Positions 1 through 9,873 of a stretch of DNA of 64,000 nt are shown one piece after another. How positions within the stretch are numbered: position 1 is the stretch's first letter; each line of letters begins with the position of its first letter. The notes under the pieces were generated by a model, which was not told where the DNA came from, did not search any database, and worked only from the letters and a program-made list of their open reading frames with translations. A program made the position numbers and the translations under genes. The DNA is taken from NCBI GenBank assembly GCA_011316305.1, contig SAUG01000070.1:124001-188000 (forward strand), written 5' to 3'. The stretch comes from Rusavskia elegans. Its lineage: Eukaryota; Ascomycota; Lecanoromycetes; Teloschistales; Teloschistaceae.

Positions 1-459
1 ACTGGGGCGTACCTTATAGATCTGCCTCCATTCCTCCGCGGATTTCTCTGTAAAGCGTTTATATATCATCGGCATAATCTCATTCAGCAACTGACTGATG
101 GGCGTAAGCACGGATTCCCTTCGATCTCGATATTAATCTCACTAGCTGTGGGTTGCATTGGCGATTTCCTGCATCAAAGACGAGGATGCGCCCCAAGGTT
201 CATTGTTGGTAGCCTCCCGAACCTGCGATTGCTGTTAAAACCAAGATTTGCCGAAGACTGAGTCGCGTCGTGTACCTTTGATTCCATCTCGGTATAATTC
301 ATAACAGCTAAGACAGCTTCGTCAGCCACAGGTGGGACAATGGGCTTATCCCTGATTGAGTGGGTGTATCGCATTACCATTCTGGACCTTCCGTACGCCT
401 GCCTTCAAGTCGTACAAAGTCAGGTTGCTGACCTGGTCTTTGAGACTATTGAGGTCCAT
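1..459 (-). CDS. Epsin-like ENTH-domain protein (Ent3/epsinR type), 5' part only
   Basis: This is the N-terminal 92 residues of a clathrin-adaptor protein; the gene continues past the left edge. ENTH domains bind phosphoinositides and help form clathrin coats, and Ent3/epsinR types act at Golgi and endosomes. Exons read at 378..459, 276..307, 143..222 and 13..94 join in phase. They contain the blocks AVMNYTEMESKVREATNN, EPWGASSSLMQEIAN and EIMPMIYKRFTEKSAEEW, the expected order of an ENTH domain. The start ATG at 459 gives MDLNSLKDQVSNLTLYDLK, the N-terminus I remember for fungal epsins of this class. Bases 1-12 are the start of the next intron (GTACGC). The family is near certain; the choice of Ent3 over other epsins is inference. 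Confidence 0.88.
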
Positions 460-899
460 CGTGATGTTTTTGTTTCGAAGGGTATTTCGGTGTTGTTGGT
501 CACCGGAAAGAAAAAACAAAAAGTGGCCCCTTCGTCATCCTCACGTCGATTGACTAGTCAAAATAGACGCTGAACTTAGCCGAGCGCCGAGACATACTGA
601 CTAGACTATTACAGAACTGGAAATAGGGGCAGTCAGTGCACTGAGAAGATCAGGCTATTTCTCCACGAACACCTGATTGCAAGGCTTACCCGGATCTATT
701 CGATATGATTTATACCTGTCAGGTCTCTATGTTTGCATTCAAACAAACCATGAGAGCCGCTCAGGACGCAACAAGGGAGCAGAAGATGATATACGCTTTT
801 TGATCGAGGCTCCTCCGACACCAAAGCCATGTTGTATATACAAATATGCAGATATGTACAGAATGATAGACCACTCGAGTAAGACCCTTCTGGTCTCCT
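460..899. other. Intergenic, between epsin and HMG-CoA reductase
   Basis: This holds the epsin promoter and the 3' flank of HMG-CoA reductase, both on the minus strand. Short open frames here show no family pattern. I see no RNA gene. Confidence 0.6.
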
Positions 900-3800
900 T
901 CAGGGCCGATGAGACGATGGACTAATCTGGGCCATACGGAGACTCTCTTGAGCCTGCAACCGGTCTGGCGCCGCCGACAGAGCTGCTGACACGGGAGTCG
1001 TGGATCTAGTGGGCCCGCTGCTGCGATTATGCTTCATATGTGCCGAAACGAGATGGCCGGCTGCCAGTGCGCTGCAAAGACTGAGCTCTCCCGCCAAAAC
1101 CGTAGCAGCGATAATCCGCGCCAGTTTTCGGGCATTGGCTCCGGGCTCCGCATGAGCACCTCGAACGCCGAGAAGATCAAGCATGGCGCTTTGTGGTTCC
1201 AGGATCGTCCCTCCTCCTATCGTGCCCACCTCGATCGACGGCATCGACACGCTGATTTGCAAATTACCATTGAAGCTAATCAAGGTCAGCACACTCCCGT
1301 TATAGGAACTTGGGTTACAAACTTTCGCATGACAGTAATACAATTACTGCTTTCAACGTTTTGTGCAGGGTCTTGCCCAGTAGCCAAGAAGATTGCCGTC
1401 ACCACATTGGCCGCGTGAGCGTTGAACCCACCAATGCTTCCGGCCATAGCGCTTCCAATGAGATTTTTACTCGTGTTGAGTTCGACAAGGGCGTTGACAT
1501 CGCTCTTCAGAACGCTTCGAACAACCTCGCCGGGGATGATGGCTTCAGCTACCACGCTCTTGCCTCGCCCGTCTATCCAATTGATAGCTGCTGGTTTTTT
1601 GTCCGTACAGTAGTTGCCTGAAACAGAGATGATGGACATGTCTTCGAAGCCGGCTTCATTCATCATCACGTTCAATGCACATTCAACGCCTTTTGAGATC
1701 ATGTTCATTCCCATGGCATCGCCTGTGGTCGTTTTGAATCGAATGAAGAGGTAAGTGCCTGCCAGCGCGGTTTTCATACTTTGCAATCGGGCGAACCGAC
1801 TTGTGGAATTGAACGCTCTTTTCATCGTCCTCTGGCCCTCTTCGGAATCGAGCCAGATTTTAGCAGCTCCAGCTCTGGTTAAGGTGTCAAACCCGACACA
1901 AGGACCGCGGGTCATCCCATCGCCAGTCAGGACGGTGGTCGCTCCACCCGCTGCATTGATAGCTTTGCAACCTCGGTTCGTACTGGCGACTAAGACGCCT
2001 TCTGTCGTAGCCATAGGGATGTAGTAGTGCTGGCCATCGATGATCAAGGGCCCTGCAGCTCCTACAGGAATCGGCATATACCCAATGACGTTCTCGCAGC
2101 AGGCGCCGTGAACATTCTCGTAGTTGTAGTCCAGATACGGTAGTTTCGATCTCTCGAGATGGTTGCTTGTCTCAGAGGTTGCTGGTGTTCGAGACATTAG
2201 TGCTCGACGAATTTTCACAGCTCGAGTTAGGGAAGCAAGTCTGCTCATGATCTTTGTATTTTCGAGTGTTTTCTCCAAAGTATGTCCTGGAATCTTGCCG
2301 CGGACAGCTAGGTCTATTAGCTCCACGTCGTGTAGCATCGGAGCCTGGCGTTGACTCAACAGCTGCTCGCATTCAAGGGGGGCCCTGATTGTGATGTCAG
2401 TGGCAAGTTTGTCCCGAAGTTCAACTTTAGGCTCAGGGACTTCTCCGTCGACACTTGACTTTTTTTCAGGCTCAGCTTGCTGAAATTTGATTGTAGATGG
2501 CTGTTCATTTTCATGTTCGTAATCAGAACGAGGCTCTTTTATACTCCAGCGAGCGGCGTTGAAGAGATATCCGTTCAGGATGAGGCTCAATGTCAAAGCG
2601 GCGACAATCCATTTGCTCAAAACAGGGTCCTCAAAGCTGTTAAGGATGCTTTCCAGCATTTTCCCGCCTACCACGACGTCCAACAGCTGATCAGCATAAT
2701 CAGCATCAAGAATACTGGCTGCCTCATCGAGACCCCTATCGGCACGGTGATAGTCCAACTCATATTTGATTGGAGGAAGAACGGTGACCAGTGTTGTACC
2801 ACCACGGACCTTGGATTCTGTGTAGATGTGATCAAGACCATTTTGGGCAACCTTAAAAGGATCCATTGGCAGAGGTGTGAGGACGTTTGGAAGACCTGAT
2901 ACCGTCGGTGGCGCCGCATTACCGCCTTTTGCTCGGAAGGGAATTGTACAAAGGTTGATTGTATTCAGGAGGACAAAACCGGTCACCATCAGAACTTTGA
3001 ATTTGGGGATGCTGCTGTCGCGGACCTTTTTACCGAAAGGACTGTTCCCTTCATGAACATTTCCATCATCGCCACCGTCATGCCTTGGCCAGTCATTCCT
3101 CGATGCGACGTTTTCTGCAACACGTCTACTGACACCGTCCTCTTCCAAAGCTCTTCTCAGAGTAACGTGGCGTTTGATACGGTTGAATTCGAGCTTTACG
3201 CTCAAGATCGCGGTGTAGAAAGTGAATAGAAGAACGCAGTCAAAAGCCAGGATCCAGGCGGCAAGAAAGCAAAACTGTCTCAGACCTCCTTGGACTCCTG
3301 ACGCTGCGCCAGCAACCAATATTGCTATTTCAATGCAATAATCTCGAACGATATCAAAGCCTCGTTCCTGTACGGCGGTATGGAGTGCGGATTGAATGGT
3401 TTTAGGTGTTCGTTCCGACTTGCTCCCTCGGCGTGGAGTATCCAAGGAGGCTGAAAGCACGGCTTTTGTCAGAATAATAGGCTTCTCGAAGCCGATCGTG
3501 ACCACAAGAAACGGAAGACCTTCCGAAAGAAGAACAAAGCTGATAGGAACGCCGAGCTTAATAGTCACGATGAGACCGAAAAGGAATGCAAAGACCGAAT
3601 TGATGAGGACAGTTGTCGCAAGCCAGAAATTAGAGCCCATCCGGCGCATGGACAGGAACAAAGATACGAAAGTCAAATGCATCGCTAAATATCCGAGAAA
3701 CATTATAATAATGTCAAGAGATTCGGCGTTCTAAGTATGGACTTAGTAGAGGCTTTCTGGTAGAAATTGCACACGTACCTTGATGAGATCCAGGAGGCCA

Positions 3801-4564
3801 GTCCACGCGTTTGATATTCGAATCGCGAGAGAGTTGTGGGAAGTCTTGCCGTTGCTTCTCGCAGACTTCATGACCCAGGTTTTTGGCTGATTAACGGTCC
3901 CATCGTCCTGGTTTCCTGAAGACATCGGTTCGTTTGGTATTTCTCGAATGGCGCTCAGGAACTCAGGTACGTCGTCGTATGGCATTGAATACGACAGTGT
4001 CGAGTCTTGAGATATAGGGTGCAATGGATTACATGTTGACGGGAGGGCCTGGGCCGAGGTATTGCTAGGTAGACGGACACCATCCGCCAGTGGTGCAGTC
4101 CTGGGATATATGTTGGACAGGGAGTTGGGAAAGACCAATGTCACCACCGCTACGTGCTGGGCTTGCTGTCAATTTTGTCAGGTGGCTGTTCGCTGGCAAG
4201 GAAGAGTGGAACATACTGCTTCCACGAAGTCGCTGCCACCCTTTCCTGCTTGCCATTTCCAGCCGGTGCCCTCGCCAACCTTCAATTGCCGTGCCCCTTC
4301 CACTAGAGAGGAAAAATCGGTTGCCTGTGATGCATTGGTTGTGGAAGGGGTCGGGTCGAAGAAACTTCCTTCCAGGATGCCGATATACGAAGTGCTTGCC
4401 AACAAAGCCACGAAGACGATGGCGTGGATGGGGTGAGTGAAAGCCCGACGAGCTACGGCCTGCAAGGCCGATGTAATATGGCGATGAAAGTAGCCAGGGT
4501 TCGAGGGGGCTACATGGCCGTGATCGCTGCGAAAGCGGGCAGGGAGGAAGGAAGCTCCCAGCAT
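900..4564 (-). CDS. HMG1: 3-hydroxy-3-methylglutaryl-CoA reductase (HMG-CoA reductase)
   Basis: The enzyme reduces HMG-CoA to mevalonate with NADPH in the ER membrane, the committed step to ergosterol and isoprenoids. Four exons (4217..4564, 3779..4165, 1323..3730, 900..1275) join in phase to 1172 residues, the usual fungal size. The first intron starts with the consensus GTATGT; the last has branch GCTGAC. Order: an N-terminal membrane segment near residue 50 ([20 protein letters not shown]), a sterol-sensing membrane block from about 250 to 420 (starting [17 protein letters not shown]), a charged linker, and the catalytic domain from about 780. Visible active-site blocks are [10 protein letters not shown] (Glu about 822), [10 protein letters not shown] (Lys about 956), [10 protein letters not shown] (Asp about 1032) and [15 protein letters not shown] (His near the C-terminus). 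The sterol-sensing block suggests sterol-regulated turnover. No secondary-metabolite genes lie beside it, so it looks like the housekeeping copy. Confidence 0.97.
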
Positions 4565-6436
4565 TGTGGAAGGCCGATGTTGGGACTTCGCGAGTTCGAG
4601 GGAGAGGTCAAAACTGTGACGTGCAGAATAACATCTGGCGAGGGAGCAGAGCGGATGTCAATGGCCGCAGTCTCGCAAGGAGTCGCTGAGTAAAGGTAGG
4701 AAATAGCGGTCAGGGACCCTTGAATCCAGTACTGGGAAGAATTTAGTAGCGCAAACCCAAGACGACAATCGAACCTCGTGCTATGTTCCTCATCAAATTC
4801 CTGGTACGGAAGTGAGGTCGTACTGTCGTAGGGGGAAAATGATAAGGCAGGAAGCTGCCCGGAGTGTGGAAGTGTGGAGTACCTTAAGGACGACTGATCT
4901 TTCCAAAGGAGGGAGGCTCTCGGTCAATGTGGGAGCCGGAGATATTCATTACCAGCTCGAGTGGAAGAATGGGAACAAGGCGAGGTTGTAGACAGGAGAT
5001 AGGGTTGGGAGCGCCGTTGACTTCTCCTGGCCCGGGTCGCCAAAAAGTTAAGTTGATAATGACGACAAAGCGAGCCAGGCACATCAATCGATTGCCAAGC
5101 TTTCCGATTGAATTCTCTGAGCCAAACCTATTCGGGTGGCGCAAAACCCTCGGTCTTATTCGCACCACAGGCCTACTGAACGCCAAAAAATCCCCCACAG
5201 GAAGCAGAAAACGGTATATGCATTGTGCCATCTCATATGCGTAGTATTCTTTCGGTTTTCAGCCTATGGACCGGATATACAGCGTTGGCATGCATGGTGA
5301 ACAGCATGCTCCAGATTCATCAACGTCAACAGACAGCTCCTATCTCTTATCCGGAACAAATTATCAGTGTGGCAGCACCAATCCACTGGGCGGGGTTATT
5401 TCTCAATGTATATCTGGTGTCGTACAATCGCTCACGAACCCAGTGATTCTTTCTGTAATAGTGACCCTGTTTCTTCCCTCCTACTCTTTATGGAAGGAGT
5501 ACTCGTCCGCGCCTGTTGAGGTAAATGCAATATGCATGCAGTGTGTGTTGTCGGCTGTCTGAAGAAAAGAACGCAAAAGCAAATTCGCGACAAGCTCGTC
5601 AAGTCATCGAAGCCATTCATTTGCCATCCCCCGGGTCTATGATAAACCGTATGGACATAAGATGGTCAATGTTGTCCGACGGTGCGTAGTAGATAGTATC
5701 GTGGGTCCTGGGGCTGTGACTGGAGCTGATGAGATCGACTGGACGAGGAGGATTGTTTAAGGAGAGCGGCGAATAAAGATTCAAGTATTACTTCGTTGAG
5801 GAAGACTAGAGATGGATCGATCAGAGGAATGACAGAACAGATTATGGCCGCTGCTTCGACTCCGAAAATCGGGATACCAAGATAGTGGGCCATTCTGCAG
5901 GCGCAGTCCGAGTCAAAGCAGCCTCGTAGTACAAGATGGCTATGTATTGATATGCTCGTGCTGGAAGCCTCATCTTCTTTGAATGGCCTGACTCAGTTGT
6001 ACATATAGTTGAGAAGAGTGGCAGGGTTCGAAACCAATCTGAAATGGTCTTGATCGTTTTACCCGTCGATCAAGATTGAAGGAATGTGAAAGACCAACAT
6101 AATGGGAGTTTTCATTTTAAGTACCGAGGATTCGTATGTAGACCTGCTTGTAGAGCCATATGTGATCAGGGGAAAAGGCAAGACTATCTTGTGAGCGCAA
6201 GGATGGTTGACGCTCAAGAAGTTCGAAAAGGAAACATTGTTCGACCAAGGACATCTACGCAATGACAGCACGATCTGTTGTACATCCAATGCATCTATCA
6301 ATTACGCGTCAGGCCCAATAGCCAATGTCCATCCAAGTCCCAACATGACAAATGGAAACCAATTGTGTATCAAAGGAGGTAGACAACATTCGAGAGCAGA
6401 AAGATCTGTCCAGAAAACCAGTAACAACAGACTCCC
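4565..6436. other. Intergenic region, 1.9 kb
   Basis: This is the promoter and 5' flank of HMG-CoA reductase and the 3' flank of the next minus-strand gene. Several frames of 60-115 codons are open, but none has a family motif or a spliceable continuation. I see no gene here. Confidence 0.5.
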
Positions 6437-7113
6437 TTACTTCTTCGCAGTCTTCGCCTTCTTCGCCGGGGTCTTCTCCTCCTTCTGCTCGTCCTCAGGG
6501 GCGCTGCGCTTGCCGCTGATCCGGGTACTCTTCCTCGTGCCCTCGGCAGGCGCCTTCTTCTCCTTCTTGGGCGCCTTGGCCTTGGTGTCTGCCTTCTTAC
6601 CCGTGGCTTTCTTCCCGCTGTTGGCTTTGGGCTTCTCGGCCTTTTCTTCCTTCTTCTCGTCGGAGGCTTTGGTCTCTTCCTTCTTCTCCTCTTCTGACTT
6701 GGACTCGGGCGCGCCTTTGGCTGGCTCGTTTTTGGAGCCGGCTTCGTTCTCGTAGTCGCCGCCCTTCTTCTCGTACTCTTTGGAGATCTTCATGCCCTGT
6801 AAGACAAGCATTGAGATTAGCGGATATAGTCGAGGCACACAGCGAGCGAACGCAAAGGGGCGCTCGGACATTGCGCGCGACGTACCTTCCATGCTGTCAT
6901 CTGACCCTTGCCTGATCCGTCCTTGTTCGTCTCGTTCTTGACATCTGTCACATAAAGCGCGTCAGACATGACGAAGGAATGGATGCGATCGAGTCTGCGG
7001 ACCTTCTTTCACTTCTTCGCGCAACTTAGGCTGTGTTACGGTCAGTATTTGGGTTTTACTCGCAAAGAAGGGAGGTTTTCTACGTCAGTAGGCTTTCCTT
7101 TAGAGCTAGGCAT
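6437..7113 (-). CDS. Conserved small Lys/Glu-rich fungal protein, probably nuclear
   Basis: Four exons (7084..7113, 7003..7030, 6886..6944, 6437..6796) give 158 residues starting MPSSKGKPTDPKLREEVK. The first intron has branch ACTGACC. The second has a weak GTCCGC donor but is needed to reach DVKNETNKDGSGKGQMTAWK in phase. The core ISKEYEKKGGDYENEAGSK, followed by NEPAKGAPE, is a block I recognise from unnamed proteins across filamentous ascomycetes. The rest is a low-complexity Lys/Glu/Ala tail with a KSTRI motif and a basic end (PAKKAKTAKK) that looks like a nuclear localisation signal, similar in composition to histone H1 tails. No function is known to me; a chromatin role would be guesswork. 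Confidence 0.8.
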
Positions 7114-7453
7114 GATTGCGACAGCGATGGAAGCTCTGAATGGTAGTTTCTGGAGGGTTGGGAGCTGGAGAGTGGATAGAGCGCGTCGCAAGTGGTGATG
7201 GAGAAGGAGGCCCAAACAAGCTCGGGACAAGCTGCAGTGATCGACATGAGCTTGTGAGATAGCGGTAGGCCGAAAAGCGTAAGGCTTGTTGTCAAAGCCT
7301 TATTGCTTTCGTCTCCTCTGTTTACCATCCTTTATCCCAAATCTCACTTTAATCCTATGCCACTCTCTATAACGTGGTTGCTTTGTTCCAATACTCGCTT
7401 CGAGCAGGTTCAAGGCAGATATTCTAGCTGAAACCCTGCAGGACGTCTCCCCT
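7114..7453. other. Intergenic, 340 bp
   Basis: This is the promoter of the Lys-rich protein and the 3' flank of nicotinamidase. No further gene is seen. Confidence 0.5.
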
Positions 7454-8208
7454 TCATGATGAAAGACTGATATTTCGCACCTCGTGCCCGTCGATACTGA
7501 CGAGTCTGATGCCCGCCTTCTCAAATTGTCTCTTTGTTGCTCCCCATCCATTATCCCCATTGTCAATGCTTCTGACAGCTTCTTCAACAACATAAACATC
7601 AAACCCTTCCTTTTTCGCATCTATCGCTGTGCAACGGACGCAATAGTCTCCTGCTAAACCAACAACGAAGACTCGCCTAATTTCATTCTCGTTCAGATAA
7701 GCAGCAAGATCAAAGCTTGCCGCCCCCGATTTGTTCCCAAAAGCATCGGCGAATGCAGAAAACATTTCCACTCCATTGTCTCGGCCTTTGTCGATGATTC
7801 TGTTGACTTCCGAAATATCGATCTCTGGGATGATCTCTGCTCCTGGTGTTCCTTGGACGCAATGGACCGGCCAGATCGGGATAGCCATGGATTCGGAATG
7901 ATTTTGAGGGTTCGATATCGTGGTAGAGGACTCGAATGCCTTGTTTTTGGGAGGTTGATTAGAAGTATCAAAGGAAATGTGATCAGTTGGATGCCAGTCT
8001 CTCGTGGCTATCTTTAGAGTAAATGGCATAGCAAGTAATTTGTTGATGGGCGACGAGATTTCTCTCCCTCCAGGTACAGCCAGAGCTCCGTGCTTTTATG
8101 TCTGAGATCAATACTCACTGTCATTCTTTACAGGGATAGGATTTCATAGCTTACCGGTGGACAGAAATCCTCCTGCATATCTACAACAAGTAGAGCTGAC
8201 TTGATCAT
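7454..8208 (-). CDS. PNC1: Nicotinamidase (isochorismatase-like hydrolase)
   Basis: It hydrolyses nicotinamide to nicotinate and ammonia in NAD salvage, and in yeast relieves nicotinamide inhibition of sirtuins. Two exons (8155..8208 and 7454..8092) give 230 residues. The catalytic Asp lies in VVDMQEDFCPP (D10), metal ligands in TRDWHPTDHISF (D50, H52, H56), a Lys at about 120 in IIDKGRD, and the nucleophile Cys in VGLAGDYCVRCTA (C169). VHCVQGTPGAE is the usual substrate-loop block. The start was chosen because only the upstream mini-exon supplies the catalytic Asp; the second exon alone would lack it. The gene is divergent from TOM6 across 433 bp. Confidence 0.95.
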
Positions 8209-8641
8209 CGCGAAAGTGTAGGCTTATCAGCTTTGAAATTCTCGGTCCGGTTTTGCAATACAATTTGATCTGCTATTTCCTCTCTGTAATGTCGTCCAAG
8301 ACCATGTAGAGGAGCCAAAACGTTGATAATTATACTGCATCACCTCTCGCGGTGAGCAGAATTGGTCGGACACTCTCAGCGGCGGACTTGGCGGAACGGG
8401 CATTCGGTACCTAGACTAAATCCATGCGATGATAGGCTCAAGTGTCCGCATTTTTCTAAGTACTCATCCGCATTATCCCAAAACCAGCCTAGCGCCAAAG
8501 CGGCTCCAAAAAATAAATCCGACCTTCATCATCGAACCATTCACGCCTCCCCAAACTCCAACCACCTCCGCACCGCACACCTCCCAAAAAACGCCCCTGC
8601 ACCCACCCGTCATCTCCCACCAACCCACCACATCCAGCGAC
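8209..8641. promoter_or_regulatory. Divergent intergenic promoter, PNC1 / TOM6
   Basis: This lies between two start codons facing away from each other, so it must hold both promoters. The TOM6 side is C-rich with CCACC runs, typical of fungal 5' leaders. The TOM6 frame stays open upstream to an ATG at 8429, but the leader-like composition argues against a long N-terminal extension. Confidence 0.5.
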
Positions 8642-9146
8642 ATGCCACCCAAACGCTCCCAACCCCCCTCATCGACCAAAGCCACCGCCGGCTCCTCCTC
8701 CTCCTCCTCAGCCGCCAACAAAGCCATGGCGGCACCATCCCGCGCTCTGCAATCGACGTATCAGTTCGTGACGGCGCAGGAGAACCAGGGTGTTGTGTGG
8801 GCTGTGGGGTTGTTTAGTGTAAGTTATTATGATCCTCCATTGGTAGGGGGAATTAGGGTTATGGGGAACGTGATGGACGGGAAGGAAGAAAAAAGGATGA
8901 GTATGAGAAGGGGGTTTGAAAGGTGTGGGCTGTATAGAAAGGATTATATGTTGGATTTGGGGAGGGAAGGGGAGAAAAGGAGAGAGCAGTATGACTGGGT
9001 GAGGATCAGATGGCTAATACTGTGGTGTAATGCAGGTTGCGGTGGGCTTCCTGGGTAGTAGCTGGAGTGATATGTTGGTTCCTTCGTACGTGTCAATCTA
9101 TTATCTGATTCTGGTGGATGGTACTGACCCTTCGTGAAGGATATGA
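8642..9146 (+). CDS. TOM6: Mitochondrial import receptor (TOM complex) small subunit Tom6
   Basis: Tom6 is a tail-anchored outer-membrane subunit that stabilises the Tom40 translocase. Exons 8642..8818, 9036..9085 and 9140..9146 give 77 residues. The N-terminal half is a basic, Ser-rich cytosolic arm (MPPKRSQPPSS...). The C-terminal half reads VVWAVGLFSVAVGFLGSSW then SDMLVPSI, which has the same form as the end I remember for fungal Tom6 (VRSVAxFxxAVxFLxSSWxEMLLPP). The first intron is long (217 bp) and splits the membrane segment; the second has the branch TACTGAC and leaves a 7-nt final exon. The gene is too small to stand out as an open frame. Confidence rests on the C-terminal pattern. 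Confidence 0.8.
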
Positions 9147-9873
9147 GAGACCGAACGACCAATTGTGGGAAGGACGGAAGGGATTTTGTAAGAGCGTGTA
9201 CGGGATAGGGATGTACAATAACGCACTCGGACCAGACAGCTAGACTTTCACCGTGTCTGGTAGAGGGTAATCCAATAATGGAGAGACTGTACATATACGG
9301 CCCACCGTGAGGACGATGGGTTTGGACAAATCGCCACTCGAGGAGCTTTCGTACACCATCTACGATACGATAGCGCCAATCAGTTGATTCCAGCAATGTG
9401 CCCGCATTTTCAGCTTTAACGATATTGATTAGCTCATACTAGTTGATTAACAGGTTGGGATAAAACGCAGCTCTTTCATTGAAGACTAAGACTAAGCCCG
9501 CCCTTAAATGCAGGGACTGAGGTCTATTTGATGCTGATGACAATGATGATAAGCCCGCCTTGGGCGCTGGCCCAGCTGTGAACATGACGCAAACGTGACC
9601 GAAAAATATCATAAGTTCCTCCTGCTCAGGTCGGACCATGCTGACCAGTTGCAACTGTCATCTCAATGCTTAGCAATTAAAATAGAGAGAGGGCGTTGCC
9701 GCCATTCGATCTTGGAAATGGAATGAACCACCCATTTTCGCTTTTTTGAAAAATCACTGAATGGGGCCGAGCTTGCAAAAAACAACAACAAAAAACCAAG
9801 TAACACAATCGTAAGAAGTTCGTTGAAGGGAAAAATCCAAAACCATTGTCTCCGGATTCTTTCTAGATATGGC
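9147..9873. other. Intergenic, convergent 3' flanks
   Basis: This holds the 3' ends of TOM6 (plus) and the Zn2Cys6 regulator (minus). The short frames have no support. I see nothing else. Confidence 0.5.

Noticed and set aside
6021..6040. GGTTCGAAACC, like a tRNA T-arm
   Set aside because: No acceptor, D or anticodon stems fit around it, so no tRNA is called. No other convincing tRNA or 5S rRNA was seen.
6207..6755. Plus-strand frame of 182 codons, Phe/Ser/Leu-rich
   Set aside because: It is antisense to the Lys/Glu codon runs of the small nuclear-type protein, which read as Phe/Leu/Ser on the other strand.
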